Assembly: GCA_028293805.1 (NCBI GenBank)
Contig: JAQGOC010000363.1
Coordinates: 61,308 to 125,307 of the forward strand
DNA length: 64,000 nucleotides
Origin: Gammaproteobacteria bacterium
GTDB lineage: Bacteria; Pseudomonadota; Gammaproteobacteria; Steroidobacterales; Steroidobacteraceae
Reading direction: 5' to 3'
Positions 53,357 to 63,166 of the stretch are shown here, piece by piece (the first letter of the stretch is position 1; each line of letters opens with the position of its first letter). Made by a program: the position numbers and the translations under genes. Under the pieces are notes generated by a model. The model was not told the DNA's origin. It saw only the letters and a list, made by a program, of their open reading frames with translations, and searched no databases.

Positions 53357-54025
53357 ATGGCCAAAATACTCAACGGTCCGAAATTCCGGCGCGAGCCGCC
53401 CGTGGCCCGCCGCGAGGCGCTCGTGGAGGCGACGCTCGTCTGCCTGCGAAAGTTCGGCCACGAAGGCATGTCGGTGCGGCAGATCAGCGCCCAGGCAGGC
53501 GTGTCCGCCGGCCTCATCAACCACCATTTCCCGAGCATTACGACCCTCATTGCCGCGGCTTACGATTCGCTCGCGACCTCTCTGCTGCACTCGATCCGGC
53601 GCCAGGCGCACGACCTCACCCAAACGCCGCGCGAGCGGCTGCGACGCTTCTTCGAAGCGTCATTCGCTCCCGACCTGCTCGACCCGGGCCTGTTCAACAC
53701 CTGGCTCGTGTTCTGGAGCATGGTGTCGCATGACTCCGAAATGCGGGCCGTGCACGACCGCACCTACGGCGCCTATCGCGCCACGCTGGAATCCTTGCTT
53801 GGACAGCTCCGTCTCTCGGACGACATACCCGCATTCAAGTTGCGTCCCGCCGCCATCGGACTGTCCGCCCTACTCGATGGTCTGTGGATCGAACAGAGCT
53901 TGAACTCCCGCACGTTCAAGCCCGCGGCAGCAGTGTCCCTGTGCGAGGATTGGACCAACGCACTGTGCGCCGGTGCTTTCCCCGGCCTGCGCGCGGCCGG
54001 GCGAACCTCCGCGCGACCACGGTAG
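53357..54025 (+). CDS. TetR family regulator, BetI-like
   Basis: The 222-residue repressor has a TetR HTH (about 20-65; MSVRQISAQAGVSAGLINHHF). Its C-terminal domain resembles BetI, with ERLRRFFEASFAPDLLDPG, TWLVFWSMVSHDSEMRAVHDR and LSALLDGLWIEQSLNS. BetI senses choline and controls glycine-betaine synthesis. Here no betAB genes are present, but a GbcA-like oxygenase and TMADH-like enzyme lie upstream. Control of that module by a quaternary amine is therefore the best guess. The ATG at 53357 is chosen; the track start extends into the sulfotransferase relic. Confidence 0.85.
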   Translation: MAKILNGPKFRREPPVARREALVEATLVCLRKFGHEGMSVRQISAQAGVSAGLINHHFPSITTLIAAAYDSLATSLLHSIRRQAHDLTQTPRERLRRFFEASFAPDLLDPGLFNTWLVFWSMVSHDSEMRAVHDRTYGAYRATLESLLGQLRLSDDIPAFKLRPAAIGLSALLDGLWIEQSLNSRTFKPAAAVSLCEDWTNALCAGAFPGLRAAGRTSARPR

Positions 54026-54093
54026 AAGCCACGCGAAAAAGCCAATCCGGAAAGCTGACTTGGGCGAGTCTCTCGCCCGACGGCCGACAGCGT

Positions 54094-55278
54094 ATGATTC
54101 CTCCCATGACTGCCCCGCTCGCCGGCTTACGCGTACTGGAAATCGCTCGCATTCTCGCGGGCCCCTGGATTGGCCAGACGTTGGCGGATCTTGGCGCTGA
54201 TGTCGTGAAAGTCGAAGCGCCCGAAGGTGATGACACCCGGCGTTGGGGCCCGCCATTCATCCTGCGTGGCGACGGGGAGCTCGATGCTGCGTACTTCCAC
54301 TGCTGCAATCGTGGCAAGCGCTCGGTCGTGGCGGATTTTCGGAAGCCCGCGGGTCAGGAGCTCGTACGCGCGCTCGCCATGCGCTCGGACGTCCTGATCG
54401 AGAACTTCAAGGTGGGCGGGCTCGCCAAGTACGGACTCGACTATGCCACCCTGCATGCCCTCAACCCGCGGCTCGTGTATTGCTCGGTGACCGGCTTCGG
54501 CCAGGACGGGCCCTACGCCAGCCGGGCCGGCTACGATCTCATGATCCAGGGAATGAGCGGGATCATGGATCTCACGGGCGACCCCGACGGCCCACCGCAA
54601 AAGCTCGGCGTCGCGTTCGCCGACATTTTCACCGGCACCTACGGCGTCATCGCGATCCAGGCTGCACTGGCCCAGCGCGAGCACACCGGGCTGGGGCAGC
54701 ACATCGATATGGCGCTGCTCGATGTCATGGTCGCCGTACTGGCGAACCAGGCACTCAACTACCTCGCCGCCGGCGAAGTTCCGCGCCGTCTGGGCAACGC
54801 TCATCCCAACATCGTGCCCTACCAGGTGTTTGAAGTCAGCGACGGGCACGTGATCGTCGCGGTCGGCAACGACCAGCAGTTTCGGGAATTCTGCGCGGCC
54901 ATCGGGCAACCTGCGTTGGCCACGGACGCGCGCTTCCTGACGAACGCGGACCGTGTCGGAAATCGCGAGCTCTTGATAAAGGCGATCAGCGCAGCGCTGA
55001 AGAATCTCAGCCGCACGACGCTACTCAGCGCACTCGAAGCGCGCGGCGTACCCTGCGGGCCGATCAATTCCGTCGCCGACGCCTTCGCCAACCCCCAGGT
55101 GCAGGCCAGGGCATTGCGCGTGAATCTGCCGGCACCCGACGTGCCTGCCGGCGAAATTCCCTCCGTGCGTACCCCCATCGTATTTTCAAATGCGCAACTC
55201 GCGTTACAGCGTCCTGCGCCGCGTCTTGGCGAACACACCGCAGAAGTCCTGCGCGAGATCGGCCTTTCGCCCGACTGA
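54094..55278 (+). CDS. CaiB/BaiF family (class III) CoA-transferase
   Basis: The 394-residue enzyme starts PLAGLRVLEIARILAGPWIG and contains DLGADVVKVEAPEGDDTR and NRGKRSVVADFRKP. The probable catalytic Asp lies in AGYDLMIQGMSGIMDLTGD, and GLGQHIDMALLDVMVA follows. The family moves CoA between acyl-CoA donors and free acids such as formate, carnitine or glutarate. The sequence most resembles SUGCT-type enzymes. Start at ATG 54094, with an internal ATG at 54106 also possible. It is 68 bases after the BetI-like gene, and a role in the same catabolic pathway is plausible. Confidence 0.87.
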   Translation: MIPPMTAPLAGLRVLEIARILAGPWIGQTLADLGADVVKVEAPEGDDTRRWGPPFILRGDGELDAAYFHCCNRGKRSVVADFRKPAGQELVRALAMRSDVLIENFKVGGLAKYGLDYATLHALNPRLVYCSVTGFGQDGPYASRAGYDLMIQGMSGIMDLTGDPDGPPQKLGVAFADIFTGTYGVIAIQAALAQREHTGLGQHIDMALLDVMVAVLANQALNYLAAGEVPRRLGNAHPNIVPYQVFEVSDGHVIVAVGNDQQFREFCAAIGQPALATDARFLTNADRVGNRELLIKAISAALKNLSRTTLLSALEARGVPCGPINSVADAFANPQVQARALRVNLPAPDVPAGEIPSVRTPIVFSNAQLALQRPAPRLGEHTAEVLREIGLSPD

Positions 55279-55303
55279 GCGATCCTGCATCATCGCCGCC
55301 ACT

Positions 55304-56545
55304 ATGCACTGGCCAACGCTTCTATTCATCGCGGCAGTCATCGGCAGTACCGCGCTCGAGCTGTGGCTCTCGCAACGGCAGATTGCTGCGGTCGCCGGTC
55401 ATCGCGATCGAGTGCCCGAGCCTTTTGCAGATGCCGTGTCCGCCGGGGATCACGCGAAAGCAGCGGACTACACGATCGCAAAAGCCCGCTTGGGACGTAT
55501 CGCGGAAATCGTAAACGTTGCCGTAATCCTCGGCCTCACGGTAGGCGGTGGAATCGCCGCCATAGACGCTCTCTGGCGCCGCACGGGCTGGACCCAACCC
55601 TGGCTGGGCGCCGTCGTCATCGCAAGCGTGTTCTGCCTCACCGGCATCATCAACCTGCCGCTCTCCCTATGGAGCACATTCAAGCTCGAGGCCCGGTTCG
55701 GGTTCAACCGCACGACTCCGGCTCTGTTTTTCGCCGACCTCGGCAAGAGCCTGTTGCTGGCTCTGGTGCTGGGAACTCCGCTGCTGCTAGCAACCCTGAC
55801 GCTCATGGAACGGGCCGGGCAGTGGTGGTGGGTGTGGGCCTGGGCTCTATGGCTCGCAGTGCTGTTCTTCATGACCTGGGCATTCCCCGCCTTCATAGCG
55901 CCGCTGTTCAACAAGTTCTCCCCACTGAAGGACGAGATCCTCGAGCGCCGGATCGAAGCCCTGCTCACGCGCTGCGGGTTCGCCTCAAAGGGTGTTTTCG
56001 TGGTGGACAATTCGCGGCGCTCCTCGCACGGCAACGCCTACTTCACCGGAATAGGCCGGCACAAGCGGATCGTATTCTTTGACACGCTGCTCGAGCGCCT
56101 CGGGCATCCCGAGGTCGAAGCGGTCCTGGCGCACGAGCTGGGCCACTTCCAGCTCAAACACGTGCGCAAACGCCTGCTGGTCTCGATCGCCACGACTTTC
56201 GCAGGCCTCGCCCTGCTCGGCTGGCTGGCCACGCAGCCGACGTTCTACGCAGCCCTTGGCGTCCCGCTACCCTCGACGCACGCAGCCCTGCTGCTGTTCA
56301 TTCTCGTCGCGCCCGTATTCACCTTCTTCGCCACGCCGCTCGGCTCTTTCTGGTCACGCCGCCACGAATTCGAAGCCGACCACTTCGCCGCCCAACACGC
56401 AAGCGCCCGCGAGCTGGCCGCCGCCCTCGTAAAGCTCTACCGCGACAACGCCAGCACCCTCACCCCCGATGCGCTCTACGCCGCCTTTCACTACTCCCAC
56501 CCGCCTGCCCTGGAACGCATCACCCGCCTCCGCGCCGCTTCCTAA
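55304..56545 (+). CDS. M48 family metalloprotease (Ste24/CAAX-protease-like)
   Basis: The 413-residue membrane protease has several membrane helices in its N-terminal half. The zinc motif is HELGH (EAVLAHELGHFQLKHVRKR), and the third ligand Glu is in RRHEFEADHFAAQHA. It also has the Ste24-type segments FNKFSPLKDEILERRIEAL and HGNAYFTGIGRHKRIVFFDT. It likely degrades or processes membrane proteins in the inner membrane. Start at ATG 55304; the track start lies in the CoA-transferase gene. Its stop overlaps the convergent GT39 gene by four bases. Confidence 0.92.
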   Translation: MHWPTLLFIAAVIGSTALELWLSQRQIAAVAGHRDRVPEPFADAVSAGDHAKAADYTIAKARLGRIAEIVNVAVILGLTVGGGIAAIDALWRRTGWTQPWLGAVVIASVFCLTGIINLPLSLWSTFKLEARFGFNRTTPALFFADLGKSLLLALVLGTPLLLATLTLMERAGQWWWVWAWALWLAVLFFMTWAFPAFIAPLFNKFSPLKDEILERRIEALLTRCGFASKGVFVVDNSRRSSHGNAYFTGIGRHKRIVFFDTLLERLGHPEVEAVLAHELGHFQLKHVRKRLLVSIATTFAGLALLGWLATQPTFYAALGVPLPSTHAALLLFILVAPVFTFFATPLGSFWSRRHEFEADHFAAQHASARELAAALVKLYRDNASTLTPDALYAAFHYSHPPALERITRLRAAS

Positions 56546-58272
56546 CGTGCCGGCGGAACGTAATACAAATCGATCGTCTTCCCAACCCGCTCCACGGGCG
56601 TATACGCATCGAGCCACGCATACCCCGCCAGATCATGCTCCCGCGCCAGCGCCGATATCGCGATCCATCCGGTCGCCGGATGCCACGGTCGCAGAGCCGT
56701 AAACGACGGCAACGCCTCGCGTGACAGATCCGCCGTCCCCCGATAAGCAAGACTCAGGCTCGGCACCTTGATCTCAGCCACCCGCCGCTCCAGCCGCCAC
56801 AGATCCTGTCCCCAGTCGAGATCCGAATCGACCAGCACCTTCTCCGGGTGGGCCACCGCCTCGTTGAAATACGGCAGATAGTCAGGATTCGCTCTCCACA
56901 GCGTACTGATCTGCCATCCCACCAGGCCCAGGACGACCACAGTTCCGAGCACCGCGACAGACCGATGAGGCGTATCACTCAGCGCGCGCCAGGCAACAGT
57001 CACCGCATGCGCGCCCCCGAGGGCCAGCAAGGGATAGAGAACCAGAACGTGCCGGATCCCGATATTGATGTGACTGAACAGGCTCGCGAACGCGAGAATA
57101 GTCAGAAACAACAACGCAGGCGCCAGCCGCCAGCCATCCCTTGCCCGCCAACCCTCGCGCGCGAACAGCACGATGCCCACGGGCCCCGTGGCCAGCAGCG
57201 GCAATGGCGTCTTGGCGGCTAATGCGACCAGATAGAAATACCACCACCCCGTCGCCTTCACCCGCCCGAGCAAAAAAGACAAATGGCCGGTGTCGTTGTG
57301 CGCCTTGAGGGCCACGATGCCTTCGACGAAGCCCTTCATCGGCCGGGGCAGCCAGAGATGGCCGAGCAAGGCACCCGCGTCGTGAGACAGCCCGTGCTGT
57401 TGGAAGAGATAGCTCACGGCCCAATCGAAACGGTGGAGGACCCCATTCGCACTGGGAGACCGCACGCCATACGCGATGAAGATCGGCACCAGAGCCACGA
57501 TTGCCACCACGGCGAGGCCGCCAACTCTCCTGCCAGTCGTGGCGGTCAACGACCCAGCCGCTGCCGGCTGCCCCCGCCCTCCCGAACGAAGAGCGAGGTT
57601 CGTGCCCGCCAACACCACCAGCCCCAGCAGCAGAAACGGAATGGCCGAGAACTTCGTTCCCACCGCCAACCCGGCGGTGATCCCGAAGAACAACGCATCG
57701 CGCCACCACCCACTGCCAAGCCAACACTGCAGCGCATACAGAGCCAGCAGCGTGGTCGCCGCAGCCGGCACATCCAGCGTGGCCAGAGCCGCGTGCCCCA
57801 GCACAGGTGGAACACAGGCGAGCAGCAAAACCGCCAGCAGCGCTTCACCCGCGGACGCCGTCAGCCGTCTCGCCCAAAGCCAGGTCGCGAACAGCAACAG
57901 CGGCAGAAACGGCAACGTGCCCAGCCGTGCGAGCGTGAGATAAAGGCCGTAGTGCCCACCGGTGTAGAGGATGTCGATCCCTTCCTGCGTCCCGTCAGGC
58001 GGCGGCGTGCCAAACGACCGGGCGCCGGCCAGGTACGGCCCGAGCGCAATGAGCGCCCGTACGATCGGCGGATGCTCGGTGTCGTATTCGTACTTGCCCC
58101 GGTCGAGGAGCTCGACACCGGCGGCCAGGTGCTCGGGCTCGTCCCAGGTGTTGGAAAATACGCGCCACGTGCTCGCTGAGAGCAGGCACGCCGCGAGAAT
58201 GAGCACGGCCAAAGCAATACGCGTGGCGGGCGCAAGTGCGGGCGCCGAACGTTCCGTCGGGGTCGTCTTCAT
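56542..58272 (-). CDS. Glycosyltransferase family 39-type membrane protein
   Basis: The 576-residue protein has about eleven or twelve membrane helices. The first periplasmic loop bears the catalytic acidic pair WDEPEHLAAG typical of GT-C enzymes (ArnT/PMT/GT39), followed by EHPPIVRALIALGPYL. A soluble C-terminal region contains VLVDSDLDWGQDLWRLERRV, characteristic of a widespread bacterial GT39 group. It would use a polyprenyl-phosphate sugar on the periplasmic side; the acceptor is unknown. I use the ATG at 58272; the track start adds 49 hydrophilic residues. Confidence 0.85.
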   Translation of the reverse strand: MKTTPTERSAPALAPATRIALAVLILAACLLSASTWRVFSNTWDEPEHLAAGVELLDRGKYEYDTEHPPIVRALIALGPYLAGARSFGTPPPDGTQEGIDILYTGGHYGLYLTLARLGTLPFLPLLLFATWLWARRLTASAGEALLAVLLLACVPPVLGHAALATLDVPAAATTLLALYALQCWLGSGWWRDALFFGITAGLAVGTKFSAIPFLLLGLVVLAGTNLALRSGGRGQPAAAGSLTATTGRRVGGLAVVAIVALVPIFIAYGVRSPSANGVLHRFDWAVSYLFQQHGLSHDAGALLGHLWLPRPMKGFVEGIVALKAHNDTGHLSFLLGRVKATGWWYFYLVALAAKTPLPLLATGPVGIVLFAREGWRARDGWRLAPALLFLTILAFASLFSHINIGIRHVLVLYPLLALGGAHAVTVAWRALSDTPHRSVAVLGTVVVLGLVGWQISTLWRANPDYLPYFNEAVAHPEKVLVDSDLDWGQDLWRLERRVAEIKVPSLSLAYRGTADLSREALPSFTALRPWHPATGWIAISALAREHDLAGYAWLDAYTPVERVGKTIDLYYVPPAR

Positions 58273-58306
58273 GAGCGCAGGGACGCGATGGTCAGGAAGT
58301 CGGGGA

Positions 58307-58786
58307 TTATCCGGATCGCGGCGCCGGCGGGGTAGCTGGAATCGCGGGTGCCCGCCGGCGCAGTTTGCGTGAGCTCGGGCTTGCGTTGCTGGTGGCATCG
58401 AAGAGTTTTCGCGCCGCATCGATCGCCGGTCGGTTCGCTCTCGCCCACTCGGCTATCGCGACCAGCGGTCCGCGCAACGTGTGACCTAACTTCGTGAGCT
58501 CATAGTCCACGCGCGGCGGCACAGTAGGATAGACCGTGCGCGTAACGAGGCCGTCGCGTTCGAGTCCACGCAGCGTCAGGGTCAGCATGCGCTGGGATAT
58601 CCCGGCGATGGTGCGGCGAATCTCATTGAAGCGCATCGGGCCTGCGCCCCCGCAGAGCAGTTCCACGACCAGCACGGTCCACTTGTCGCCGATGCGCGCG
58701 AGCGTCTCGCTCACCAACCGGCATTCGCTGGGCAAATGCTCAGCACCCGGCTCTCCGGGGGGCGGGTTTTTGTCACTGGGTTTCAA
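58307..58786 (-). CDS. HxlR family transcriptional regulator
   Basis: The 159-residue winged-helix protein has the HxlR core (about 20-110; ECRLVSETLARIGDKWTVLVVELL, then RFNEIRRTIAGISQRMLTLTLRGL) and the wing VPPRVDYELTKLG. The Cys at the start of the core (ECRL) is the redox-sensing residue in YodB/HypR-type members. Members control quinone, aldehyde or azo-compound responses. It is divergent from azoR, with a perfect palindrome between them. The start appears to be a TTG preceded by AGAGGG. A C-terminal basic tail of ~40 residues is extra. Confidence 0.88.
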   Translation of the reverse strand: MKPSDKNPPPGEPGAEHLPSECRLVSETLARIGDKWTVLVVELLCGGAGPMRFNEIRRTIAGISQRMLTLTLRGLERDGLVTRTVYPTVPPRVDYELTKLGHTLRGPLVAIAEWARANRPAIDAARKLFDATSNASPSSRKLRRRAPAIPATPPAPRSG

Positions 58787-58834
58787 ATAAGTGCCCTCTT
58801 GCGGGTTTCCGCGGTAGTCACCATTCTACCCCAA

Positions 58835-58849
58835 GTTACGAATCGTAAC
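58835..58849. promoter_or_regulatory. Perfect palindrome between hxlR and azoR, candidate HxlR operator
   Basis: GTTACGAATCGTAAC is a 15-bp perfect palindrome with one central base, in the 85-bp divergent promoter region. Sites with TTAC...GTAA arms are typical for HxlR-family repressors of quinone and azo reductases. It lies 22 bases before the azoR ATG and should affect both promoters. Confidence 0.65.
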
Positions 58850-58871
58850 CAAGACACTTAAAGGAACCGTC

Positions 58872-59504
58872 ATGAGCCAAGTCCTACTGGTGACCTCGAG
58901 CCCCCGGGGTGCCGCCTCCCATTCCAGCAGGATCGCCCGCAAGCTGGCCGACCAGCTCGCCTCCGGCGATCCGCAGTCCACCGTCGTCGTCCGCGATCTC
59001 TTCCGCGACCCGCTGCCCCATATCGGCGAAGACTTCGTCACCGCTCTGGGCACTCCCGCGGAGAGCCGTACTCCGGCGCAACGCGCCGCTGTCGCCCTCT
59101 CGGACCGGCTGATTGCGGAATTGTTCACCGCGGACGTCATTGTGATCGCCTCGGCGATGATCAACTTCGGAGTCTCCTCGACCCTCAAAACCTATATCGA
59201 TAACCTGCTGCGCGCCGGCGCCACCTTCCGCTACTCGGCCGCTGGCCCGGAGGGCCTGGTGAAAGGCAAGAAGGCCTACATCGTGCAGGCTTCCGGCGGT
59301 GTGTACTCGCAAGGACCGATGCAGCCCTTCGACTTCCAGGACAGCTATCTGCGGCACGTCCTGGGCTTCATCGGGATTGCCGATGTGGAAGTCATCCGGA
59401 TGGAGGGGATCGCCTTCGGGCCCGAGGCCGCCGAAAAGGCGGTGTCCGCCGCCACGGGCAGAGTGTCGACCGTTCGTCCCCACGCGCTCGCGGCAGGGGC
59501 CTGA
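58872..59504 (+). CDS. azoR: FMN-dependent NADH-azoreductase
   Basis: The 210-residue flavodoxin-like reductase begins SQVLLVTSSPRGAASHSSRI, the FMN phosphate loop. It contains ELFTADVIVIASAMINFGVSS, KTYIDNLLRAGATFRYSAAGPEGLV and the GGVYSQGPMQPFDFQDSYLR region seen in AzoR. It reduces quinones and azo compounds in the cytoplasm using NADH. AAAGGAACC precedes the ATG. Induction by relief of the divergent HxlR repressor is likely. Its end is four bases from the convergent purA stop. Confidence 0.92.
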   Translation: MSQVLLVTSSPRGAASHSSRIARKLADQLASGDPQSTVVVRDLFRDPLPHIGEDFVTALGTPAESRTPAQRAAVALSDRLIAELFTADVIVIASAMINFGVSSTLKTYIDNLLRAGATFRYSAAGPEGLVKGKKAYIVQASGGVYSQGPMQPFDFQDSYLRHVLGFIGIADVEVIRMEGIAFGPEAAEKAVSAATGRVSTVRPHALAAGA

Positions 59505-59508
59505 GCCT

Positions 59509-61047
<1,539 letters not shown>

Positions 61048-61056
61048 CTACCGGCA

Positions 61057-61935
61057 TTACTTCGTGCCCGGGCGCTTGTCGGGATCCTTCAGATACTTGA
61101 AGAACTCCCCGTCCGGCGTCACGACGAGCAGGTCGCCGTCCTTGCCCAGCGAGCGCTCGTACGCCTGCAGGCTGCGATAGAAACCGTAGAACTCGGGATT
61201 CTTCGAGTAGGCGGCCGCATAAGTCTTCGTCGCGTCAGCATCACCTTCGCCGCGTATCCGCAGCGCATCGCGTTCCGCGTTGGCGAGAATCTCCGTACGT
61301 TCACGCTCGGCGGAGGCGCGGATGCGGACGCTCGCGCTCTGTCCTTCCGCGCGCAGGCGGCTCGCGATTTTCGCGAAATTCTGCTTCATGCTCTCGTACA
61401 CACGAGTGCTCACCTCGTCCGGAAGATCGATGCGCTGCACTCGCACGTCGATCAGCTCGGCGCCGAGCCCCGCGACGTTCTTGCTCGCCTGTCCGAACAT
61501 TTCCCCGGTCACCGCCGCACGTTCGGAAGAGACGATCTGCTCGAGCGTGCGCTCCGCAACCACGGTCTTGATCCCGTCTTTCACGATCTCGGCCAGGCGC
61601 TCACCCGCGAGGTCCTCGCGGCCGCCCGTTGCCTGAAAGTAGTAGGCCGGGGCCTTGACGCGCCACTTGATGTAGAAATCGACGATGAGGCCGCGGTTGT
61701 CGTTGGTGAGGAATGTCTCGCCCGTGTAGGTCTGCGACAGAATGCGGCGGTCGAACTTGACGACCTGGTCCCAGGGCCATTTTCCATGCAGGCCGGGCGA
61801 GTAGTTCGTACCCACGATGGCGCCGAACTCGGTGCGTATCGCCAGCTCCGCCTCGCTTACCGTGAACAGGGACGTCGCCGTGAGCAGGAGCGCCAGGCCG
61901 ACGGCGATGATGATTGGAAAAGCACGGGTGGGCAT
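61057..61935 (-). CDS. hflC: HflC, membrane protease modulator
   Basis: The 292-residue SPFH/band-7 protein has one N-terminal membrane helix (IIIAVGLALLLTATSLFTVS), a PHB domain (about 25-190) and the coiled-coil tail (ESMKQNFAKIASRLRAEGQS, then EILANAERDALRIRGEGDAD). With HflK it forms a large periplasmic cage around FtsH. Its ATG overlaps the hflK stop by one base (TGATG). Confidence 0.96.
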   Translation of the reverse strand: MPTRAFPIIIAVGLALLLTATSLFTVSEAELAIRTEFGAIVGTNYSPGLHGKWPWDQVVKFDRRILSQTYTGETFLTNDNRGLIVDFYIKWRVKAPAYYFQATGGREDLAGERLAEIVKDGIKTVVAERTLEQIVSSERAAVTGEMFGQASKNVAGLGAELIDVRVQRIDLPDEVSTRVYESMKQNFAKIASRLRAEGQSASVRIRASAERERTEILANAERDALRIRGEGDADATKTYAAAYSKNPEFYGFYRSLQAYERSLGKDGDLLVVTPDGEFFKYLKDPDKRPGTK

Positions 61936-63056
61936 CAGCGTTCCCCCCGCCCGCGGGCTTCGACGGTCACGGAGTCCGGCTCCTTGGACATCCCCGGGGA
62001 CGACGCATCCGACGGCTGCTCGGATTCGCGCGCGGAGCTCTTTTCCAGGAGCTTGTCGAGCGGGAGATACAGCATGTTGCCGCCAGCGGTGCCACCGGCC
62101 TTCGAATCGATCAGCACCTTGTGGGCGCGGGCGAGCACGTTCTCGATCGTGTCCATATAGAGCCGCTTGCGGGTGACGTCGGGCGCCTTCTCGTAGGCGT
62201 CCAGGAGCTGCGAGAAGCGCGAGGCCTGGCCCTCGGCGATCGCGGTCACCTGCGATTTATAGGCCTGCGCGTCCTGCTGCATGCGGGCGGCGGCGCCTTG
62301 CGCTACGGGAATGATGCTGTTGGCGTACGCCTGGGATTCCTTCGTGAACCGCTCCTGGTCCGCGAGCGCCTTGTTGGCGTCGCGCTGGGAGGGGATCACG
62401 GCTTCAGGTACCTGCACGTCGATGAGATTGACGGTGGTGACCGTGATGCCCGCGTTGTAATAGTCGAGCGTCTTCTGGATCAGCTCTTTGGTGCGACGGG
62501 TGATTTCCGGGCGGGTACCGCCCACCAGCACCTGGTCGAGCTCGCTGCGTCCGACGACTTCCCGGATGGCGGCCTCGCTCACTTCGCTCAAAGTCGCTTC
62601 CGGGTCACGCACCCGGAACAGCACCTTGATGGGATCGGTGAACTGGTATTGCACCGAGAAATGCAGCTCCACGAGATTCACGTCGGACGTGAGCACGCGC
62701 GGCTTGTAGTCGCTCGAATTGACGCTCGCGACATTCACCTTGGTGATCGTCTCGATGGGCCACGGCCAGCGCCAGCCCCAGCCCTCGTTCTTGGTGTCGA
62801 CGTACTGGCCAAAGCGCAGGATCACGCCGCGCTCGGCGGACTTCACCTGAAAGAAGCCGCTGGCCAGCCACAGCGCGATCACGACGATACCGACGATCAG
62901 CAGCAGCGAGCCGCCCTCGCCGCCCTTACCGCCCGGACGCAGCAGCGACTCGAGCTTGCGCTGCCAGTTCTTGACGCGTTCGTCGAGATCCGGACCGCCC
63001 TGGCCCGGCCGCCGTCCCCAAGGATTGTTCTGACCGCCTGGTTGATTCCACGCCAT
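61935..63056 (-). CDS. hflK: HflK, membrane protease modulator
   Basis: The 373-residue partner of HflC begins with the Gly/Pro-rich cytoplasmic segment MAWNQPGGQNNPWGRRPGQG. A membrane helix (LLLIVGIVVIALWLASGFFQ), an SPFH domain (about 80-250) and a coiled coil (QGAAARMQQDAQAYKSQVTA) follow. It forms the HflKC complex that modulates FtsH proteolysis. It follows hflX after about 110 bases. Confidence 0.97.
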   Translation of the reverse strand: MAWNQPGGQNNPWGRRPGQGGPDLDERVKNWQRKLESLLRPGGKGGEGGSLLLIVGIVVIALWLASGFFQVKSAERGVILRFGQYVDTKNEGWGWRWPWPIETITKVNVASVNSSDYKPRVLTSDVNLVELHFSVQYQFTDPIKVLFRVRDPEATLSEVSEAAIREVVGRSELDQVLVGGTRPEITRRTKELIQKTLDYYNAGITVTTVNLIDVQVPEAVIPSQRDANKALADQERFTKESQAYANSIIPVAQGAAARMQQDAQAYKSQVTAIAEGQASRFSQLLDAYEKAPDVTRKRLYMDTIENVLARAHKVLIDSKAGGTAGGNMLYLPLDKLLEKSSARESEQPSDASSPGMSKEPDSVTVEARGRGER

Positions 63057-63166
63057 AAGAAATTGAGCTTAGCGCCGTGCGCTGCCTATCAAGGAATTTC
63101 AGCGCAGCTGGGTCCCACGAACCGGGCGGCACGCAACGGCGGGGGATCATGCCGCATACGTGCCAC

